64,000 nt of DNA from Acanthococcus lagerstroemiae (taxonomy: Eukaryota; Arthropoda; Insecta; Hemiptera; Eriococcidae): positions 72,078,344-72,142,343 of the forward strand of contig CM063108.1 in assembly GCA_031841125.1 (NCBI GenBank), given 5' to 3'. This document shows, piece after piece, positions 57,801 through 64,000 of this stretch. Position 1 is the stretch's first letter, and every line of letters begins with the position of its first letter. Both the position numbers and the translations under genes were made by a program. The notes beneath the pieces are model-generated. The model searched no databases, was not told where the DNA came from, and was given only the letters and a program-made list of their open reading frames with translations.

Positions 57801-60053
57801 TTTAAATTACTGAATTCATATTCGATATTAAGTACGTATTCAAAATGAATACCAAATAATAGGTTTGCAAAATCTCTAAATTTATCCTTGGTATCATTTC
57901 AACCGCAACCTTCTAAAACTGGAGTCAAAAAATCATCGAAAGAGGTGCCGTGGGATGCTCCTCTGCACAAAAGAATTTGATTAGTGAGAAAAAATGAATT
58001 TTTGTTAGAAAAATCTAAAAAGTTTTCAAATTATTATTTGTTTGTCCGTAGATATCAGAAATAGTTGGCAGTTATTTTTCTTTGTCCAATGTCAGTCCTC
58101 CTCCCCTTCTCAGGTGTCGGCTTTTAGAATGGAGGTAAAATATTTCCAAAAACGAATTCATCGACTTCGAAAACGTCATATTGGATATAAATATCGCATT
58201 TCAGGGTATTTTCGGCCCAATTTCCACAATCCACAGGTGTTTAATCCTAAGGCCAAATGAATAACAAAAGTGAAACAGCAATTTTTTAATTCCAAGAAAT
58301 TATATTCGAATTGCATTTTTACCTTTCACCCCTTCCAGTTTTAGCCCTCTCTTCTACACCGATGCCACAGCTACTAGAAACGAATTTAACGGTACCTACC
58401 GAAATCGTCCTACCATATACCTATATTATATTTTTTTACGTTTTCTATTTGGATCCTCTCCTTCTATGCCATAATTTCCAATTTTGAGTTCAGCTAATGT
58501 CGAAAAATGAGTGTAGCGACCACTGAATCCCAGCATGTGATGTTTGTATTGTAAGTTTTATTTCACTTTCTGATTTTAAGTCAGTTTCCGTTTCCGGTAC
58601 CACAATCTTGAAAATGGAGTCAAGAGTTCCAAAAATGAATTCAGTAATGTTAAATATCATCTATTGATATCTGTTCAAAGTTATATATAACATTGTGACC
58701 CTGGTTTTTACTTTCCATGATTCTATCTTCAATCGGCTGGTTGTGAAATCTGAATTGGTCTTATCGGCAAATATCGTAAAATAAAAAAAAAAGAAATACC
58801 TTTTTTATTAGCATTATTATAATTTATTTATTTATTTTTGAAATGCATCCTGCAATGGACTAGTACTTCTGAAAAAAAAAATAGAAATGAGCTCAAAACT
58901 TAAATGTTTCCATTCTTTTTTATGGAGGGAACTTCACTCGTGCGAGGACAGCAGAAATCGCTGCGTGGGCTCATTTTTTTTTGGTTACAAAATCTTACGA
59001 AAAGAGTACACGGAATCATTTTCATCAGCTAAGAACAGAGTTTTATATGAACGATAACGTTTGAGAATTTTAAAAAAGAAAATGATTTTTTGATGTATTA
59101 TGGTGATAGGTGAGCCATTTCCTGAGAAAATGGGCAGAAAAATGGGGTGGAACTTTGAGCATTTTGATGACAGCATCGCCCTCGATATTTTCCCGTCAAG
59201 TCTAGCTTGTTTTTTCCCCCTCCCTAAGCCCCTTGTTTTCGTCTTATTGGCACAGCCTATTAAACGAGTTGGAAAAACGAAAAACTGGGAAATTAATTCA
59301 ACTCGTCTTCCGAGGGTATTTCCCTTGAGATATTGTAAAAATATATTATACGAATGTCTCCGGGTTATTTGTAATATATACCTGTATGTTTTTCTTCTTG
59401 CAAACAATGAAAAAGTTGTAAGATCGGGGTAAAATGTATATTTTTAAAAAAATGAAGAAGGTACATTGTGTTTGAGTTTAATCGCGTTTGTTTCGTCGTT
59501 ATTTTAGCGTAGATGTTCGAAATAATTACATTCGTAATACTCGACAATAATCCTCTTTTGTGTTGGTAAAAAGAAGTATATATATAGTTTTTCTTTATTC
59601 GCACGTACGCAAATATATTACCGACGAATGACAGAAACGTTGAACACTCTTTTTCTCTTTCTCTCGTTCGTAGTCGCGCCATTTTAGAACTTCACAGAAG
59701 CAAAGGCCTAGACGATTTGGGAGCGGTGAAGTGGGACATGGCTTTGTGTTTGTTCATCGTCTACCTAATCTGCTACTTCAGCCTTTGGAAAGGCATTTCC
59801 ACGTCCGGAAAGGTATACGGCGAATAATTTTTCGTTTTATAAAACTGCTGCTTTTTGAAATGTAGTTGTCTACGAACAAAGTTTTGTACGATTATTGAGA
59901 TGGAAAATCGTTTTACAGGTCGTATGGTTCACCGCTCTGTTTCCGTATGTGGTGCTGTTGTTCTTACTAATTCGCGGTATTACGCTTCCGGGCTCCGGTC
60001 AGGGCATCAAATACTACCTAAGTCCTAATTTCAGCGTCATCACCAACGCGGAG
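39663..60053 (+). CDS. DAT: Dopamine transporter DAT (SLC6), exons for residues 1-294; 3' part outside window
   Basis: Joining 39663-39840, 53027-53161, 55461-55615, 56088-56227, 59674-59812 and 59919-60053 gives an open 294-residue N-terminal half. Intron phases are 1, 1, 0, 2, 0 and 0, all GT/AG. DAT is a plasma-membrane Na+/Cl- symporter that takes dopamine back into neurons. TM1 has [14 protein letters not shown] with Asp43, the amine-binding aspartate that separates monoamine from amino-acid transporters. TM2 and the first inner loop have [16 protein letters not shown]3 has [12 protein letters not shown] (Asp118, Tyr121). The second outer loop has the conserved disulfide pair Cys145/Cys154 and four N-glycosylation sequons. 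TM4 has [18 protein letters not shown] and TM5 [13 protein letters not shown]. Its blocks match insect DAT far better than SERT. The start codon is the first ATG in the TM1 exon; upstream coding exons cannot be excluded. TM6-TM12 lie past 64000. Confidence 0.95.
39841..43785. other. DAT intron 1, left part
   Basis: No exon was seen. 40738-41070 is a second AAGACT/GACTC-rich block like that at 37730. 42440-42930 holds about four diverged tandem units of roughly 120-140 bp (shared words TTCTTTTCTTTC, TTACT.GCTTAGA, AAAATCTGAAAAT). A lone hAT-like terminus (AGTGGCGGTGAAGGG and a G-run) lies at about 41700. Confidence 0.5.
43786..44024. repeat. ~239-bp foldback MITE (copy 1)
   Basis: The arms are about 100 bp. 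The right end complements to TGAAGGGTAAAGAATC and the left is TAAAGGGTGAAGAATC. Arms include GTACAGTATTTTGC and CACAGGCGCTGCAAAGATAT. It is about 90% similar by eye to 60875-61109 in DAT intron 6. No coding capacity. Confidence 0.85.
44025..45616. other. DAT intron 1, nothing coding
   Basis: It contains a CGATTAAT-rich segment at 44540-44690 and a stretch at 45461-45612 rich in GGTAAC/GTTACC words. No exon was found. Confidence 0.4.
45617..45684. repeat. 68-bp foldback
   Basis: The arms GTAAACGGAGTGTTCTGATT and (complement) GTAAACGGAGCGTTCTGATT continue to GGCTG, leaving a 17-base loop. It is a hairpin or small MITE of unknown family, adjoining the GGTAAC-rich stretch. Confidence 0.65.
45685..49080. 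other. DAT intron 1, nothing recognised
   Basis: No conserved exon, RNA or TIR element was supported. Confidence 0.4.
49089..49318. mobile_element. 230-bp hAT MITE in DAT intron 1
   Basis: Perfect 14-bp TIRs CAGGCCTGTAGCCA are flanked by a perfect 8-bp duplication AAGTGAAT (49081-49088 and 49319-49326). Just inside the left end is a C/G-rich palindromic tract (GGGGGCATTGCCCCCC). It is non-coding; perfect ends suggest a relatively recent insertion. Confidence 0.95.
49327..53026. other. DAT intron 1, right part
   Basis: Nothing coding was recognised up to the acceptor TTATTTCAG at 53018-53026. Confidence 0.45.
53027..53161 (+). CDS. DAT: DAT exon: TM2 and inner loop 1
   Basis: The acceptor is TTATTTTATTTCAG and the donor GTAAGA; the exon is phase 1 at both ends. 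It encodes residues 60-105: [27 protein letters not shown], then [19 protein letters not shown] is the conserved SLC6 inner-loop motif. Confidence 0.96.
53162..55460. other. DAT intron 2 (2.3 kb)
   Basis: No coding or mobile-element structure was recognised, apart from T-rich tracts and a C-run at 55313-55324. Confidence 0.5.
55461..55615 (+). CDS. DAT: DAT exon: TM3 and start of outer loop 2
   Basis: The acceptor is TACTTGTTGCAG and the donor GTACGT. It enters in phase 1, leaves in phase 0, and encodes residues 105-156. It carries Asp118 and Tyr121 in TM3 and the Cys145/Cys154 pair of outer loop 2 ([10 protein letters not shown]). Confidence 0.96.
55616..56087. other. DAT intron 3 (472 bp)
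   Basis: Unremarkable; bounded by GTACGT and CTTTCAG. Confidence 0.7.
56088..56227 (+). CDS. DAT: DAT exon: glycosylated outer loop 2
   Basis: The acceptor is ATATGCTTTCAG and the donor GTAACT. It enters in phase 0 and leaves in phase 2, residues 157-203. The variable loop has four N-glycosylation sequons (Asn163, 169, 179, 184) and ends in ASEYF-N, a block shared with fly DAT. The loop is somewhat shorter than in Drosophila. Low conservation makes this exon easy to miss, but both splice phases fit. Confidence 0.9.
56228..57032. other. DAT intron 4, left part
   Basis: Nothing recognised. Confidence 0.5.
57049..57730 (-). mobile_element. RTE-type non-LTR retrotransposon fragment
   Basis: The minus strand encodes the tail of an RTE-like reverse-transcriptase [20 protein letters not shown], then [26 protein letters not shown], and out of phase downstream a W..R.EAF.LKKW block. 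It is flanked by the 16-bp direct repeat TTTCAGAGACAGGTTA (57033-57048 and 57731-57746), compatible with a target duplication. An inverse copy of the same word sits just inside the right edge (57691-57708), which suggests a rearranged or twin-primed 5' end. It is non-functional: only the C-terminal part, with frameshifts. Confidence 0.75.
57747..59673. other. DAT intron 4, right part
   Basis: No exon or element was recognised. Frames at 58985-59432 on both strands have no family resemblance. Confidence 0.45.
59674..59812 (+). CDS. DAT: DAT exon: TM4
   Basis: The acceptor is TTTCTCTCGTTCGTAG and the donor GTATAC. It enters in phase 2, leaves in phase 0, residues 203-249: [20 protein letters not shown], then the TM4 hydrophobic span and [10 protein letters not shown]. 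Confidence 0.96.
59919..60053 (+). CDS. DAT: DAT exon: TM5 and outer loop 3
   Basis: The acceptor is CGTTTTACAG and the donor GTAAGT, phase 0 at both ends. It encodes residues 250-294: [18 protein letters not shown] TM5, RGITLPG, and [14 protein letters not shown]. The preceding intron is only 106 bp. The next exon (expected to begin with VWxDAATQxFFS, TM6) is not found in the remaining 3.9 kb. Confidence 0.96.
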
Positions 60054-60874
60054 GTAAGTTCGCGAGTCTCTACCGCCGTTACGCCGCATGAACGTATAAT
60101 TTTTTAACATTTTCACCAAATACACGCGGCCTCCGAGAGTCCATCGCATCGCCAGTAATAATATACTGCGGATTTAAAGGCATCTCGAAGTAGCGCCGAT
60201 TTTTTACACGCGTGATAAATGTCAAATACACTAAACATGAAGTTTCCATTTCTCGCTTCGTAATAATTCACTTAACGCTTTATCCGTTTTATGTGACCAG
60301 AATATCAACAAGTGGTTGTTTTCTCTCTTTTCGTCTTATACCTCAAAGCTCGCTTTTTAGTTGATTTTTTTTTTTTATAAATAAAAAATCAAATATGACT
60401 GTTAGTTTGATAGTAGAAGGAGGGAGGATAAACTTTTTTCCATGTCTTATGACACAAAAAAAAAAAAAGAAAAGGAGAATGATACTAATTTCCCCATTTT
60501 TAGGTTTCTGTACATGCCTACTACATACTCGTATCTGCAATCTGAACAGTTGTTATGTGAATCGATAGAGCATAGACCTAGGAATATAACGCTGCTGATT
60601 TGCAGCAAAATCTGATAACAGGAAGTGAGATTTCCATAGTTTCCGAGGCGATTTTTATCTTTTTCCGAAGAGTCTGGAATTCACCGGCGGCGTCGAGCGA
60701 GGCATGAAGTAGCAATAGTGGGCCACTGAAATCAGACGAATCACGAACTCGGTCAGCGGACGTGACGTGATGTGAGACGCAATAGGATTCAGATATTTTG
60801 TGGGAAGCTGATAAAGGCTGGTGAACTCATTCAGGACAGGTCCATAGCTAACTGCTTGTGTGATCCAGGGCATT
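60054..60874. other. DAT intron 6, left part
   Basis: Nothing coding was recognised. Confidence 0.5.
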
Positions 60875-61109
60875 TGAAGGGTAAAGAATCAAAACTCACA
60901 TTTATCACTACACTTCAAGGGCGTAAATAGGCAAAATACTGTAAACGGGTGCAGGAATATCTTTGCAGCGCCTGTGAACGTGGAGCATGTTGTACATATC
61001 GCACATTCACAGGCGCAGCAAAGATATTTCTGCACCCGTGTACAGTATTTTGCATGTTTGCGCCCTTGAAGTAAAATGGCAAATGTGAGTTTCGATTCTT
61101 TACCCTTCA
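60875..61109. repeat. 235-bp foldback MITE (copy 2)
   Basis: The ends are TGAAGGGTAAAGAATC and its complement (one mismatch further in). The arms are about 105 bp with GCAAAATACTGTA and GGCGC.GCAAAGATAT blocks, and a ~19-base centre. It is the second copy of the family at 43786. A target duplication could not be fixed. Confidence 0.88.
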
Positions 61110-61296
61110 TTTGATATTTCATACAGGGCATGAGGGTACAACAAAACTTCATTTTTTTAAAGGAAGTACTAGTCAGGGCGGCGCACTTGCCAGCAAGGGC
61201 TTTGCCCTGGCTGCCTTGGCGTTAGCTACGGGCCTGTCGCAAGAGAAAAGCTGTTTTTCTAATGCTCCGTGCTTCTATATCAGCTCTTGTGTCCTG

Positions 61297-61465
61297 CCAA
61301 AAATCATCTTTTGTAACGCGCTTTGGCTGTACTACAGAATTTGTTATCACTACAGTAAGTCACAGAAGCTGATTTTTTGAATTTCTAATTCGTCGGTAAT
61401 GAATTTATTTGCACAGTAGATGTATCGTGATTGCCGTTGCTGTTACGAAGAAAAGGACATAAGAA
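61297..61465 (+). repeat. Family B repeat, uninterrupted copy
   Basis: This aligns with 32388-32480 joined to 33607-33690 and lacks the retroelement insertion, so it is a paralogous empty site. To its left, 61168-61225 ends GCTACGGGCCTG, similar to one end of the hAT MITE at 49089, but no pair or duplication was found. Confidence 0.7.
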
Positions 61466-62310
61466 CCAACGAATGAAGTAGAGTGCGTTCTATAAAAGTC
61501 AGCTTTTCTCTCGCGGGCACTCCCTCGTGAGAGCTTTCCTTTATGCTGATATATCGCGCGTATTATGGTAGCCTTTCCTTTGCTATAATAACGTTCATAG
61601 GTGTTATAAGCAGAAGAACGCGCCGAGCCGTCCATTATACGAGATTAAATAGGCATCGGCGATTTCGGCGGGCACAGCATTTTCTTTAACTACAAGCTCT
61701 TATAAGGGCACGAATGGTTGATTAACTTTAGGAGCGGAACGTGGCCGCGAGCGAATAAAATGAAAGTACTGGTCAGCTCGATTAGCGTTTTGATCTAACG
61801 AGTTGGCTAGTTTTCTCGATTAACTACGAGTACTATGACGGTGTAGTGTGAAATATTTGCTGGGGAATAGCGAGTATCGTATTTTCACGCATCCTCCTGG
61901 TATAGTCAAAGGATTCTGGTAAATGGGTTCGAGTTCGAGCTTTAATTTTTATACGTAAACTTCGGCTGAAGCCCTGATGAATAAAATTCATACCGAAGGG
62001 TGAGTGAGCTGTGTTCGTATTGCCTTCGGCGCATCTACAATGGAAAGGTATGGTTGTAAAAGAAGCGAATATACGTTCGTTTTAGTATCATTATTAACAA
62101 ATTCGAATAACCTAGTAAGAAGGCTATCTGTATGGCCCGAATGTTCGAGAGATTTCGCTAGAAAATGAACAATTTAAAAGAGTAGAGCTTATGGATGTAA
62201 CATTTTCCCCTTGTGAGCAGAATTAAACGAGTTCGCGCAGGCCGGTGAGAAAAGGGCGAAAGTAAAACGCGTATATACGTTGAAGGGGGTAGTATTGCAA
62301 ACATTACAGC
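61466..62310. other. DAT intron 6, nothing recognised
   Basis: No exon or element was supported. Confidence 0.45.
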
Positions 62311-62535
62311 TGCGAATAGCTGGTTGGCCGAGTGGATAGCGCGCTGGCCTCAGAATCTGGAGGTCCCGGGTTCGAGCCCACGCAGCAACTCGCCGACCTA
62401 GGTCAGTTTTTCGGCAAGAAGAGAAGAGGGCTAAGACAGTCCTAACGGTCTCCCCGATGTATCTGAGGTAATGCAGAGCGGATTTCAGGGATCGGGTTGA
62501 GAGCAAAAATGAAAAAGAGTCTAGTCTAAAACGAA
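62311..62535 (+). mobile_element. tRNA-derived SINE
   Basis: The head resembles a tRNA, with an A box TGGCCGAGTGG at 62325-62335 (first T at 62325), an anticodon-loop-like CTCAGAA (CAG at 62351-62353, Leu-like), and a B box GGTTCGAGCCC at 62369-62379. The T-stem has mismatches and the acceptor pairing is displaced, so it is not a functional tRNA. A ~150-bp unrelated body follows (GGTCAGTTTTTCGGCAAG, then GGTCTCCCCGATGTATC). The 3' end and target duplication are uncertain. The boxes would form an internal RNA polymerase III promoter. Confidence 0.75.
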
Positions 62536-64000
62536 ACAAAGTTAGATCAAAATGTATTTTGATGAAAATGGATAGTAAAGTACCAGATGGGGAACACTGT
62601 TGTGATCATTAGGTGTCTTCTGAAAATAACCGCATCTATGTAACATCTGTGGGTAAAGTATCAACTGCGGATCAGCGCACGATAGCATTTTCTGTATGGA
62701 AAACTAAAATTGACAGGAGAGTATTTTGGTATCTCGTATGTACAATTTTGATCAGGACTTGTGCCGTAATCAAGGTTGAAAGGGTCTTATAATGAGTCGT
62801 AAACGAATTTTGCACAGTTTCAGCGAGTCTTAAGTAAATTTGGAGACGTATTACAAAGTTTCAAACTATAATATGGGAGACATCGGAAGATTATTACACG
62901 AATTTTTAAGGACTATACCTCGCCCTATTCGAGGAGAAAAGTATAATGGTATTCTAAAGAATAGTAAAACAAAAAATTTTTACCCAGTCTCAAGGTCGTT
63001 ACCATCAGCTTTTTGTCAGGGAGGTGAAAGGGGCCAAATCAAATTTTTGGAAAAACGAACTTCAATAAGTGGAGGGGTGACTACGAATATTCCAGCAAGG
63101 AGCGGGGAACAGAATATTTTCTCTTTTGTTAGGAGACAGACTAAATGAGTTGCCAAGGGGCAATATGCTCCCGTTTTTCCTTTCCTGGGACACGGCCTTG
63201 CCGGATAGTAAATTGAAAAAATGTGACAGAACACTTTGAAAAATACCATAAAATTATTACACATTCCGAACTGCCCCCTTATTTCAGAATTATGCTTCCT
63301 GGATCCGTCGCTGGTAAAATCGAATTATATAAATGTACTTTTGAATGTCGCGTGGATTGCGATTGTGCGAATAATTAACAGTATTTTGGTAGCAGCCATA
63401 CTGTACATATATGCGGTGTACGCCGAACCCGATTTTCGGTAGAATATTTTCTCTGTTTCACGGGTTAAAAGTCACCCTAATGGAGCGCGCGATGATAATG
63501 AATGCGAGTAGCAGAATCGACGTCGTGTTCGTGACGTTCGAAAAGACGCCTGGAGTTGGCTCATTTAATTTCTGTATTGTGTGTTAGGTATACGATAAGT
63601 CTAACAATGGTTACACTCAATAAGCAAATTCGGAAGTTTGGCTCCATGCAAGAAAGTATGATAGCGTTTCTCGATTCAGAAATATCCGTAGCAATTGCTA
63701 GTAGCTCAGGAATTAGAAAAATATCAGAGGGAGAAGTGAAAAGTCAGGCTCGAACTGCATAAACGAAAACTTAAGTTTCTGTTAGGCACTCTGTAGCAAT
63801 AAAGCAGCCGGAAAAACCGAATGCAACCCGTGAGCTCGATGAAAGCTTACAATTGAGGCAAACGTTTTCGTACGCTGTTGTCTTATTAATGTGACGGCGA
63901 AGACTGCCGCTAATCTAGAACAAAAGTTCTCTGTCTGGAAGGCGAAACGTAAACAATGGAAACAAAAAACGAAAATATATTAGAAATTTTTCGAACAAAG
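62536..64000. other. DAT intron 6, right part, to window end
   Basis: The TM6 exon was searched for and not found. No other coding sequence was recognised. Confidence 0.45.

Noticed and set aside
62320..62395. Functional tRNA gene
   Set aside because: Mismatched T-stem and displaced acceptor pairing, followed by a SINE-like body.
62189..62539. 116-codon minus-strand ORF
   Set aside because: It is antisense across a tRNA-derived SINE; such frames are common spurious calls.
63236..63442. Hydrophobic 68-codon plus-strand ORF as the next DAT exon
   Set aside because: It lacks the conserved TM6 block expected after residue 294 and contains no SLC6 motif.

Overview
This window is animal nuclear DNA, almost certainly from an insect. 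It is A+T-rich, has introns, and is dominated by non-coding and transposon-derived sequence. The recognisable proteins are closest to insect and metazoan families. The order cannot be fixed from the sequence alone. No bacterial features (operons, Shine-Dalgarno sites, CRISPR) are present. Most short open reading frames are chance or repeat-derived.

Two host genes can be reconstructed from exons. On the minus strand, 14772-16576 holds a complete four-exon coding region of 100 codons for an orthologue of SMIM14, a small single-pass endoplasmic-reticulum membrane protein. On the plus strand, 39649-60053 holds the first six recognised coding exons (294 residues, TM1 to about TM5) of the sodium/chloride-dependent dopamine transporter DAT (SLC6 family; fumin in Drosophila). 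The remaining DAT exons lie beyond the right edge. DAT intron 1 is about 13.2 kb.

Layout: 1-3.6 kb holds no convincing gene and one small foldback. 3.6-12.7 kb is a nested repeat block: a GAATTC/GATTCG-rich patch, a decayed hAT transposon with TIRs and 8-bp target duplication, two near-identical 1.26-kb direct repeats 6.2 kb apart, and between them an inverted and tandem array of a GAGGYGAAAA word with 280-bp units, a second hAT-like end and several foldbacks. 12.7-17 kb is the SMIM14 locus. 17-32 kb is mostly unrecognised sequence with one MITE. 32.1-33.7 kb is a nested insertion site with a hAT MITE and an ORF1-only non-LTR retroelement that has an intact 293-codon ORF and a 14-bp target duplication. 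34-39.6 kb holds further MITEs and an R1/Jockey-type reverse-transcriptase remnant. 39.6-64 kb is the DAT gene; its introns carry a hAT MITE, two copies of a ~237-bp foldback, an RTE-type retrotransposon remnant and a tRNA-derived SINE.

The two host genes have no evident functional link. The most interesting material is mobile-element architecture: the autonomous-looking ORF1-only retroelement with an empty paralogous site, and the GAGGYGAAAA array between recent 1.26-kb duplicates. I found nothing that I can defend as a wholly new biological system.
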